Shown here: one piece after another, positions 11,483 to 20,461 of the stretch
How positions within the stretch are numbered: position 1 is the stretch's first letter
Layout of the letters: each line of letters opens with the position of its first letter
Assembly (NCBI GenBank): GCA_037954235.1
Contig: JBBMOA010000020.1
Span: forward strand, 21,334,677 to 21,398,676
DNA from: Aulostomus chinensis
Taxonomy: Eukaryota; Chordata; Actinopteri; Syngnathiformes; Aulostomidae
Reading direction: 5' to 3'
DNA: 64,000 nucleotides
Notes under the pieces: generated by a model
Told to the model about the DNA's origin: nothing
The model's input: the letters and a program-made list of their open reading frames with translations, nothing else
The model's database searches: none
Made by a program: the position numbers and the translations under genes

Positions 11483-12536
11483 CTGAAATAAGAATAGCAG
11501 ATGGACAAGCTAAATGAACCATTTGCTGTTTTGACCATTTTATTGAGACCATATATCATTAGAGAATACATTTCTGGAGTGTTTAGCCTTATAATTTCTA
11601 CAGTTTGTAGAACTCAAATAGCAGAAAACTTATTAAGGTCAGCTTGAAGTTTAGTTTCGTAAGTATATTTGGGTATCATCTGCATAACAATGACAGGTTT
11701 ATGGAATGTTTCCTGATATTATTGACTAAAGGAAGAATATAAGGTGAAAAATATTGGTCCTGGTACAGAACCCTGCAGAACTCCGTGACTAATGTATATC
11801 AGATTCAAATCAGCTCAGTGCCCTGGACAATTAAATGTTCCAGCAGTGTTTGTCTGTAATATGAATCTCAACACCTGCTTCTTGGTGACCAGACGCCTGG
11901 ACAGGCACTGCTTCAGTAAAATCATGGATTTTTTTTTTCAAGGGAGCAGTAGAAAGAAATATTTTTTCGAAATCATCACGGTGATGTCTACAGGTGAAAA
12001 GATCTGTTCGTGGTTTGATTTTTTCTGATGATGTGTCCTGTTTCGGAACATGTAACTGTCACAACTACTTAAAAAACAAAACAGGGCACGCTCCCTCCCT
12101 CACAGATTAATATTAAAGAGCAGCAAACTCCGACAAAAGCACTTGTTCATCGTTGGCCTCACCAGCGACCTCTGAGCAACTGGTCCAGCCTGATTCATTG
12201 CTTCACAAGTTTACTCTGTTACCTATGGCTAGAGTGTTATTGTGAGAGAGATAAAAAGACAAAGGGCATTTTATTTTGTAAAGTGTTTTTTTTCTCTCTC
12301 TCCATGGGCAAACAAAGAAAGGTGGAGAGAGAAGACTCTTGTCTACAGAAGAGAACTTTTTATGGCAACAAGTGTGGGAGACACAGTCTCAACAGTCATG
12401 TCTGCAGGGCTTTTCAGAAACAAATCAGTTGTGCTCATAGACACCCAGATGTGTAAAACCTCTGAGTGGTGACCAGTGGCTGACCTCTAGCAAGAGCAAC
12501 ACTTTCTCTTGTGATCCTTGTCAGCCCCCCCCAACT

Positions 12537-12589
<53 letters not shown>

Positions 12590-15500
12590 CAGCAATCGCA
12601 CACTCTCCCTCCAGAGCACACTTTGGCTAACTGCTATAAAAGGATCAGATTAAGCTCAAAACAGAAAGTAAGGTTTTGACATTGCAGGGGATGTACAAGT
12701 GGTCTTTCTGCATGGATGGTAGACGCCTGACTGCAATGTGACGTCATCACAACGTCCAGGAGCAAAACGATCAGTAGTGTAATTCTTGAACACTACAATG
12801 GCAAAACACGCTGGCTCCTGTATCAGATATGAACTTGTTTCAGGTTCGTTGTTGTGCTGGTGGACGAGGCAACGCTGTTCAGAACATCTCTTGCGTCACT
12901 GTTCAACCACGATTTCTGCCGAGAGCTCTTACTCCACCTCAGTCAATGATTAAAAGGAGCACCATGAGGGTTATGGTCCAACAGACCTCTTACATTAGTT
13001 GCCTTAATTTTCGTATCATTAGCGCGGATGATTTTGCACAATTTCATCGAGAGACGCTTGATAAATATGATACAGAAAACCCTATCATTGATCTTATATC
13101 TGTTGGAACATCTTTGAGCTTGATGAATGTGGCCTTACTAGTGGAGATGTTTGTGGTCTTCTGTTGAGGCCATGAACAGTTTGCTGCTTCGTGCTGTTAT
13201 ACCAGAGTGCAGAAAGATCCCGTGAGGCCCCCAGCAATCACAAGGCACGGCTCGGTCGCGGTGCGTCTGCTTGGCAGTTGGGAGCTTTAGTGACTTTTCG
13301 CGCTGCCTGCTGGTGGTTTGTGAGGTGAACTGGTGTTTCTAATGTTGGCTGACAATTCTGTGTGTATTCACCCTGTCTTTGTGCAGGTTTGAAATTGCAG
13401 ATGAAATCAAAATAATTGATGAAACAAATCACACAAGGCAATATAAATGCAATTATAATACATCCATCCATCCTTTTTCTACTTAGAGTTTGTTGTGTGT
13501 ATTTGTGTGGTTATGGTTATTATTTAACCCCTGGATCAATGTTGTCAATCCCGTCATCAGTGTAGACCCGACTGGATCTTCATGCCCTCTAAAAAATGAA
13601 CGGAGTTCGCACGAATGATTCTGTCCAGTGGCTTTATGAGATTTGACAAAGATTCATCTGTTCATGAAAAGAATATAAAATAGAATGGATATCTGTTTTC
13701 AAAAAAAAAAAAAAAAATTACTCGATGCCACATTGGGAAACAATGAAAAAAAAATGGAAGGTTGAAATTTTAGGGGGGAGCAGTACAAAGATGTTATATA
13801 TCATGTAGTACCTAGAATATGCATATAAAATTAAATTCCTCAAACGTTACACTTTAATAAATTACACTTACTTACTGCCACGACTTCTAATCACAGTTAA
13901 AATTTGACAAATCATGGGTAAGATGATTCTAGAGAAAACGTAATCAGTGAAGGCAAAACTCAAGGGACAAGGTCGATTCAGCATTGATTATTTAGTACTT
14001 ACAAGAGTGACTTTCTTCTCAATATTTCCATACTGAAAATCGCTGGTCTGGATGGATTGGTACGCCCTGTGCAGCTTCCAGGCGATTCCAAAGTAGGTGG
14101 CGAGGATGGTGAGACAGGGCAGGAATGTACAGAGTACAGACAGAGTCATGATGAAGGTGGTGTGGTTTAGGGACTGCCCATAGCCGGTCCAGTTTATCGA
14201 GCAGGCGAGTCCGAAAGGTTCCGGTCCGTAGCTACCCCACCCTAGCAAAGGGAGAAAGGCCCAGAGTCCGGCGTAAAGCCAGATCCCGCTGATCACAACA
14301 CTGATGGTTCGCCTCTGGAACTTTATACCTGTAGACAGAGATTTTAAGTCCATGTGAGTGTGGAATTTTTGCAGGACTTCTCACTTCTTATTCTCTTCAG
14401 CCCTGTATTTGTGCAGGAGGTCAGGTTGGCCTGCAAGACCAAGTACAACCCAACAGCCCTCAGTTCTAAATGCAGGATCTGGGATTCTGCAGACAGGTAC
14501 GTATGAATATTTGTGTAGGACTTGGAAGGTTGTAAGTTATGCACCATAAAGTAGTTAACTAGGTAGATTTGCCTGTTTTAGACCTAAAAAATGAGCAGTC
14601 TGACAAAGATGTAGACTGCATATAACTGTATTTGTGAAGAACCAGAGCATAAACTCTTCATTAAATCAACAATTCTATATTTATTCTGTAAACTTAATAA
14701 CCTCTCTGTGGTGTTCCTTTGGTGTGCCCAAACCTTGAGTCCCCGCACGCATCAAGTTCTAAGTGGAGCACATCGGTTTCCCTTTAAAGGTTTGAGGGCT
14801 CTCAGGCTCCAATGATTGTTGGATCTGTATTACGCTGGAATGCCAATGAGTGTTTATGCAACAGCAACAGTCTATTCTGATATAATCCTTTCAGTGTCTG
14901 GAGCAGCTGTTGAGACAAAAACAGCATTGCAGGCTCCTTGGAGGATGTGAGGCTGTTCGCTTTTGAACATGAACATCATTTGTTTTTTTGCCCACAAACA
15001 TGCAAATGTGGGTCATTTTTGCTGTTCACTGGCCAAACTTATTAGACGTCGGTTTTGGTTCGGTGATTTCTTTTAGGATTAAAATCAAAAGCATGCACAT
15101 CTGCACGTCGTCGCAAACGTCTTTGTCTTGTCTTCTTTAAAATACCACACTTAAAATACATCTCCATAAAATACAGTGGATTTCTATTCAATTGACCGAT
15201 TATCAGGCTCTAAACATCCCCAAATACTTGTCCCCCATGGATTGGTCTGGGTTCGATTAGCTACTAATAGCCTATCAAGCTAACGGCGTGGTCTAATAGC
15301 CATGAGTGAGAGCCTGATTCTTAGTTTCTTTCGCCATCCAGTTGTGCGGGATACACATGTAAGCATATGTTTTTTTTTTAACATATATATTTTCCAATTG
15401 ATGTGTAGGTTGCCATAGGAACGAGTGAACTTCCAGTTGACCCTCACACATAGATCAAGCTGGGAAAAAGAAGCTTAAGTGGAATACTACCTGTCTTTGG

Positions 15501-18500
15501 TGGACTTCCTGTTACCAGGTATCTGACCACCCCCATCACCGCCAGAGTCATGATGCTGGTGACGCTGAAGATCATACCCATCAGGCCGTAGTAGAGACAC
15601 GAGGCGTCCCCTCCAATCCAGGCGTGGTTAAAAGCAGAGCAAATGGAGAGAGGATACATGCTGAGGGCCATGCCGATGTCCGTCACGGCCAAGTTGACTG
15701 TCAGGAGCTCCGGAGCTTTGAGGAGAGCGAGACGACGAGCCGCGCTGACCAGGATCGCTGCATTCCCCAAGATGGACAAGATTGCTGTGTGGCAGAAGAA
15801 GAAGAAGAAGAAGAAAAGGACACATGTAAGCTAGAAATACCATGTTGCAGTGGCCTTGACCTTTGACGACCCAAATCCTCTCAGTTCGTCCTTGAGTCCC
15901 AGTGGACATCTGAGCCCAATTTGCAGAAATTCCATCAAAAAAAATGCAATGCGCAGAAAGGTGACCAACCCAAAAACCTGGTGCCTCTGGCCTACGGCTG
16001 TCACTTGGGCGGATGGATGAAAACAGATCAGCACTGTGGGAATTGAATTATTTTATTTTATTTGCCTGCAACCGTTTAAGGGTAACGCTACAATAGACGC
16101 TCAGGACTATTCAGCACCGAAGCAACCACCCCGGGTCGGTCGTCATGACTGGGTAGCACCGTCGTAAATGACTGCGCTTCGCTCATTCACACTGAGCCGT
16201 TCGAAAACGGGCTCTTCCACTGTGGCGCCTGTGACTAACGCAGCCACGTTATCCTGAGTCCACGGGTTTACCTTGTGTCTTTTTTGTTGTTTCAGTTTTA
16301 ATTGACTCGTCTTAATCAACTTTTAGGTTTTTCGGGTCAGTTAGGTAACTTTAGGTTTAAACCTGGGCTGTCACTGCCGTCTCCTCAGTGGGGTGTAGCG
16401 CCATGTCAATTTATGTGACAGATTGCATTTATTGACCAAAGGAGCCCGGTCATTTGCCCGAGGGAAATATTGAATTCCTGCTCCGTGACGTCCAGTCAGG
16501 GTACTGCTTTCTGTTAAAGAACACATTTCACCCACTTTAATTTAAGGCCTTTCTCCTTTTCAAAGAAAATCTAATTATTTCATCATATTGCTTGAAAACC
16601 AGCTCTGGTATAGTCAAACCCGAACGTCATTGATTGAATTAAATTTCCTTTTTGTCCCATAAGAACCTTAATTTTTCTTCCATTTGTCCCGTGTTGTCCA
16701 TTTGTTTTCCACATGATTTCCTAAAGGTTCAAAATTCATCATGGTACCTGGATTAAGGCTTAATCCCTGGATTATTCTTCCCATCTGGAGCACTCATAAA
16801 GGTGAAGTTAGCATAGCTTTGCTGCATTTATTTCTGGTATGACTGATGATTAATATTAATTAGGTTTAGCTTTCAGCCAGGCCCCTAAACAGCCCATGTT
16901 TCTGCTCTTTTTATTCTCGCATTTGGCCTCGTTAGAGGTTTTACACAATTACTGAAGAGTAATTGAGTAATATGATGTGTGTTATTGTGTAATATGATTC
17001 TAAAAATAGAAGGAAATTACAAAACTATGGGCTTACACTTTCTCCATTGGAAGGATTGGCTCAAGTGTTGTGGGTTCAACCCGCTGTACATAATGCTGCT
17101 CTCCCGCGTCCTCTCACATGAAGCAATATTGTGCCTACATATGATCATGTTTTAAATAGCTCTTCGAATATGCGAAGAGGTTTTTGACCTTAACTCACCC
17201 TAATGGGATTTTCTTTCCCAGAGCAACCTTGACACGCCTGATGATAGACATTCACTTATTCATGAACATGCTGTGGTTATATCGCAGCTCCGCAGCACAT
17301 CGGCAGGTACTGGGGTGAATAATTACAATGCTTTTAGCTGCATACGTCTGCATTGTGCCGTGTTTTCCTCTGATAGTTGGACTCACCGTTTGCACAGTGA
17401 CTGAATTTTATGAACGTACCGAATTACGTGCACCATCTCAGGTCATTGGAGTCAAATGCGTGTAAATATGTCTCCCTAAACTGCCTTCGCTTGATAACAA
17501 ATGTGCCTTTTGCTCACTTTAATGTTGAGAACACTGCTTAGTGGACTGGTGAAGTAACAACAAAGGAACAATGTTATTTAAGTGTTCCCAGGACGAGTAC
17601 TTGATGTACTCTTCTCTACTGCACGCACCTGCAAGCAAGGGTCTTTTTCCGTAAACCTGCTTTATAGCACAGATTGCTATTTCCATCAACAGCGGATGAG
17701 GAGCTCTTTCCTTTTTTTCTTTTGTGAATCACATTTGATGACATGAACTCAGTCACCTCACTGGAAAGAAGTCAAATGTGCTACGATGTGCTTCTCTGGC
17801 AGCTGTTGTAAAAGCAGGCTGTGTTTCTCTGGTCATTATTTCACATCATTTGTGGCTGGGATGACAAGCTTGCTCAAGCCGCGATGGTCCCCGTCTTTAT
17901 TCCCTGTTCTATGTTATGGTCAGTGTCCCGTATTCCTGTGCGCCTCCTTTTGTCTGCAGTTCCTGTTTTATTTTTGTAGTTCAGATCTTGTCTTCCTGTC
18001 TGCTCCCTTCCCTGATTACCTCATGTGTCTCACCTGTGTATGATTGCACCACCTGTGTCTTGTTTCCTTGTGTATTTAACCCCTGCGTTTCCCATTGTCT
18101 CTTGCCGGGTCATTGTGATTGTCATCGACTGTCTTTGTCAGTGTCATGTCCCCCTCGTCGTGGTCCCTGCTCCTCTGCGTTTTCCTGTGAGTCCTTGGTT
18201 GTCAGTTTTTTTTTTGTCGGACTTTGTTTTGCTTTTACTTGGCATTCATCCAGGATGCAGGCCTGTGAGTCTTTCTTGTTGATACTTTGTTTTACCCTCC
18301 CTTGGACTTCACGCCCCCCATGTTATCCTGATGTTTGAAATAAATGCTTTTTGTTGCACTCTCCTTGGCTGCTGTCTGCATTTGGGTCCTATTTCCCCAT
18401 AAAACCATGACACAAGCAACCGGCAAGAGTCCTGCCCACCTGTTGCAAGCGGGTCTGAGTTTGGACTCTCTAGAATTCAGCTGCAATCCTGTGCAGATTG

Positions 18501-19792
18501 AGGTCTGACCTGTTTCCATTGCACACAAAAGCCAGATGATTGCAGGCTTCTTTGGCCGTTGTAAAATGGGTCAGTAGCCAGTTGATGATGGTGCTTTTGT
18601 ATGACGTATTTCTCAGACAGCAAACAAGTCAAGCCCTCGCAGACTGCACGTGAGAAAGGTTGCTTGCAACTAAGGTTGAAGTAACTTTGTGAGCAGCACT
18701 TAGTGGTAACTCCGCCTGCCGCTCCACTCCAGCGGGTGCAGCTGTGTTTTGTTGGCTGCCACTACCCTGCCCGTGGTGATGTCAGCTACAGAAGCGCAGC
18801 AGCATTGAAAATGTCACCGCTGCTGTCTGACAGTTTTGCCGAATACCTTTGCAGTTGATGGAAGTGTCCCAAAAAATCTTTATGATCTCACATAATACAC
18901 AGCAACTTCTACTCTTGATGTGTAAAACATTTCTTGCAGGTTCATGGGGGTCCCATCCTTAGACGAGCTGCCCGAGTAACTGAAGTAAGATGTTACTTCT
19001 GTTTGTGACGAGTAAAAACAAAAACATACTTGTATAAGGTGGCAAAACCAATTAGAGCTGATCCTTATTTCCCTCCAGGTGTCGTCCCACCGGCCCGTCG
19101 GCTGGTGCCGCGGCAGCAGTTAATGACTACATCCAGAGATATCGGAGAGCAGCGGGGAATGTAAAGCAGCAGCAGAGGAAATGAAGTGATGACATGAAGG
19201 AACTCTCCTCAGGAGGTACATCCGTTACATCTACCTGATGGAGCAGAATCTTGACGCCTGATGACCACCGGCTGTGGCCCACTGTGCGTTGGGTTAGGAG
19301 TAGGGGTTAGGGTTATAAAAAAGTGTTGCCAAATTCTTTTTTCTTCTGTGTAATATGGACGTAAACTAACCAAAACCACTCTTAGCGGCAATGAAAGAGG
19401 CAAATATGGTCTCCTCTGGCACTTTTATTTTACGCACTTGGAGTGTGATTAATGTGAAAACGCCAAAGGAGATAACGGGCTTCAGAGCAGAGAGCTTAAT
19501 TAAATGAGAAGGATGGACTGACAGTTAAATTGCGCAAGCTGACTGTGTCCTGACCTGCCATGATTCACACCATTAATAGTTTTTAATCTTACTTCCATTG
19601 TTCGCCGCTCGGAAATCTGCAGCAACATCAATAGAATCGATGTGAGGGGAACGTTGAGGTTTGCTCTCATAATGTGACAAATCAAGAAGCAGAGGAGGAA
19701 AACAAAGCAGTTAACTTACCAATAATCAACAGGTACATTCCTGCCCAGAAATCAATAGTAGGTGATAATTTGGAGACATATTTATCGTCCAT
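11285..19792 (-). CDS. Opsin B: Opn5-group (neuropsin-like) non-visual opsin, complete 4-exon gene
   Basis: Joined coding exons are 19792-19720, 15784-15491, 14328-14003 and 11482-11285 (891 nt, 296 residues plus stop). All junctions are GT-AG and keep frame (phases 1, 1, 0). The product is a seven-helix retinal-binding GPCR of the plasma membrane. Visible landmarks are: N32 in TM1 (1.50), D60 in TM2 (2.50), C87 paired with C165 (bovine C110/C187), Y90 at bovine E113, V111-R112-Y113 in place of E/DRY, W139 in TM4, E159 at bovine E181, A-W-T-P (243-246) in TM6, K277 at bovine K296, and N283-P-F-I-Y287. The ECL2 pattern P-E-P-F-G-x-x-C and the N-terminal S-K-L-S followed by D are what I know from the Opn5 group. 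Family knowledge predicts a light sensor, often bistable and UV/blue absorbing; neither property is shown here. N-glycosylation sequons lie in ECL2 (N168, N177). The subfamily could be Opn6, Opn8 or Opn9; Opn6 is my weak preference. Visual opsin, melanopsin and RGR are unlikely from the motifs. Confidence 0.95.
11630..11800 (+). repeat. Diverged interspersed repeat, copy 2 (in opsin B intron 3)
   Basis: Contains gggtatcatctgcataacaatg and, further on, tggtcctggtacagaaccctgcagaactcc, which parallels 7960-8003. Same old family as copy 1 and same orientation. Edges approximate. Confidence 0.55.
12541..12587. repeat. (CA)n microsatellite
   Basis: About 23 uninterrupted CA units inside opsin B intron 3. 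Confidence 0.98.
14003..14328 (-). CDS. Opsin B exon 3 (TM4, ECL2, TM5, ICL3)
   Basis: It encodes residues 123 (last two bases) to 231. It holds TM4 with W139, the ECL2 motif Y-G-P-E-P-F-G with E159 and C165, two N-glycosylation sequons (N-W-T at 168, N-H-T at 177), TM5 with P193, and ICL3 ending K-K-V-T-L. The acceptor tctgtctacag|GT is at 14329/14328 and the donor CTT|GTAAGTAC at 14003/14002, phase 0. E159 is the predicted counterion of a Y113-type opsin. Confidence 0.94.
14329..15490 (-). other. Opsin B intron 2
   Basis: 1162 bp from donor GTAGTA (15490) to acceptor ctacag (14329). Low-complexity T runs near 15370; no repeat family or hidden exon recognised. Confidence 0.88.
15491..15784 (-). 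CDS. Opsin B exon 2 (TM1 end, TM2, TM3)
   Basis: It encodes residues 25-122 plus the first base of 123. It begins A-I-L-S-I-L-G-N in TM1, then TM2 with N-L-A-V-T-D (D60), and TM3 with C87, Y90 and V111-R112-Y113. The acceptor ccacacag|CA is at 15785/15784 and the donor ACAG|GTAGTA at 15491/15490. The donor is weaker than that of exon 1 (A at +3, G at +4, T at +5). The polypyrimidine tract is a (CTT)n microsatellite only about 8 bases from the AG. Intracellular loop 2 after R-Y reads L-V-T-G-S-P-P-K-T-G. Confidence 0.93.
15794..15819. repeat. (GAA)n tract forming the exon 2 polypyrimidine tract
   Basis: Plus-strand agaag units; on the sense (minus) strand they are (CTT)n directly before tgccacacag, the acceptor of exon 2. 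A microsatellite is therefore in splice-acceptor position. Confidence 0.9.
15848..15990 (+). repeat. Interspersed 'gaccttgacc' repeat, copy 1
   Basis: Contains gccttgacctttgacgaccc and tccttgagtcccagtggac, plus an agaaattcc motif. The same phrases in degenerate form occur in the same orientation at 28690-28880, which defines a repeat family by internal comparison. Confidence 0.6.
16750..16774. promoter_or_regulatory. Cluster of three OTX/CRX-type K50 homeodomain sites in opsin B intron 1
   Basis: GGATTA at 16750-16755, TAATCC at 16761-16766 and GGATTA at 16769-16774: three copies of the TAATCC/GGATTA core in 25 bp, in both orientations. CRX and OTX factors bind this core at photoreceptor and pineal genes, so an intronic enhancer is a reasonable inference. 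Chance occurrence of a single core is common; three this close is not. Confidence 0.4.
17870..18412 (+). mobile_element. Gypsy-type solo LTR, 5' end unclear
   Basis: The run ends tttgggtcctatttccccat then ccatgaca at 18412, the usual 3' end of fish Ty3/Gypsy LTRs. Before it are gtatttaacccctgcgtttc (promoter-like region), gtctcttgccgggtcattgt, and AATAAA at 18339-18344 as LTR polyadenylation signal. No internal gag/pol follows, so it is a solo LTR or fragment. The expected TGTCATGG start was not found; the left edge is an estimate. It lies antisense to opsin B in intron 1. Confidence 0.6.
19720..19792 (-). CDS. Opsin B exon 1 (start codon, N-terminus, start of TM1)
   Basis: It encodes residues 1-24 plus the first base of codon 25, and reads M-D-D-K-Y-V-S-K-L-S-P then into TM1 (F-W-A-G-M-Y-L-L-I-I). 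The ATG at 19792-19790 has A at -3 and G at +4. It is the first ATG after an in-frame TGA at 19852-19850, which fixes the start. The donor is G|GTAAGTTAA at 19720/19719, phase 1. There is no N-terminal glycosylation sequon and no signal peptide, as usual for opsins. The exon is too short to be found as an open reading frame; it was located by looking for a piece that completes TM1 and splices to exon 2. Confidence 0.9.
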
Positions 19793-20148
19793 GCTTGTCC
19801 AGGCGAAGGCAGAGACGTGCAGTGTCCTCCACAGTGGAACAAAGCACCTTCACCGTCCCTCCAACACTCGTCCCAAATGTGACTGAGCCGGATTTTTGAT
19901 AAACGGAGCTTTTTGTCTGGCGTCTCCTCCGTCAGCCCTCATGTTCCTCCATGCAGCCGAGACACTCCAAGCACACACGGAAGAACCTGCTGCGAGGACT
20001 ATTTTTACCATACAATAGTACAGATGATTGACAGACCTCCACGCACACGCATGCACACACAGGCACACTCACACGCATACGTACCACTAATGCAGATTGT
20101 AATTACTAACAATCACTTCATGACTGATTTCACTTCACCATTTGCTTA
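19793..20148 (-). promoter_or_regulatory. Upstream region / 5' UTR of opsin B
   Basis: Sequence upstream of the opsin B start. A minus-strand TATA-like TAAAAATA lies at about 20001-20008, which would put a transcription start near 19970 and a 5' UTR of roughly 180 nt. This is weak motif evidence; no TAATCC/GGATTA core was noticed in this 350 bp. Confidence 0.3.
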
Positions 20149-20157
20149 CCCCCCCCC

Positions 20158-20190
<33 letters not shown>

Positions 20191-20423
20191 CTTGTGTTCA
20201 TGTATTTGTGAGGACCTTCACTGAAATCCTTACCTTCACTTTGACCACCCACAATAAATGCCTGATCCTAATCCTGGCTCCAACCAGAACCAGGACCAGA
20301 AATCTGAGAACCGGACCCCAAAACCCAGCGCTGACCTTCTAACAGCCAAAACGTTGTGGCCAAAACGTCCTCACTCTGTTGGTCAAAAACGCAGCCCAGC
20401 CCTGATTATGTAGCAATTACCAG

Positions 20424-20459
<36 letters not shown>
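20149..20459. repeat. CA-flanked interspersed 'gaggacc' repeat
   Basis: A C10(CA)n block (20149-20188) and a second (CA)n (20425-20459) bracket a body with tatttgtgaggacc near its left side and aaaacgtcctcactctg near its right side. The opposed gaggacc/gtcctc ends with CA tracts outside are typical of a very common fish element. The body is non-coding. Confidence 0.65.

Positions 20460-20461
<2 letters not shown>

Larger units (their letters stand above)
11483..14002 (-). other. Opsin B intron 3
   Basis: 2520 bp between donor GTAAGT (14002) and acceptor cag (11483). It contains an old interspersed repeat (11630-11800), a long (CA)n (12541-12587), a possible LINE tail (catccatccatcc, near 13461) and poly(A) at about 13700. 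The 112-residue plus-strand frame at 12829-13167 has no recognisable domain. Confidence 0.85.
15785..19719 (-). other. Opsin B intron 1
   Basis: 3935 bp from donor GTAAGT (19719) to acceptor ccacacag (15785). It contains the (GAA)n tract that serves as polypyrimidine tract, a worn interspersed repeat (15848-15990), the OTX/CRX-type site cluster (16750-16774), a repeat-poor AT-rich block (about 16550-17500) and a solo LTR (17870-18412). A degenerate run of TTAGGG-like units at about 19290-19316 is too short to mean anything. Confidence 0.85.

Noticed and set aside
12829..13167. 112-codon plus-strand frame in opsin B intron 3
   Set aside because: Antisense within an intron and no recognisable family.
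17786..18338. Cysteine-rich plus-strand frames that look like a secreted peptide
   Set aside because: They lie inside the LTR and reflect its T/C-rich sequence.
19290..19316. TTAGGG-like units suggesting an interstitial telomere
   Set aside because: Only about three imperfect units.
20265..20275. TAATCC site upstream of opsin B as a promoter element
   Set aside because: It lies within the CA-flanked interspersed repeat, so it is probably part of that element.
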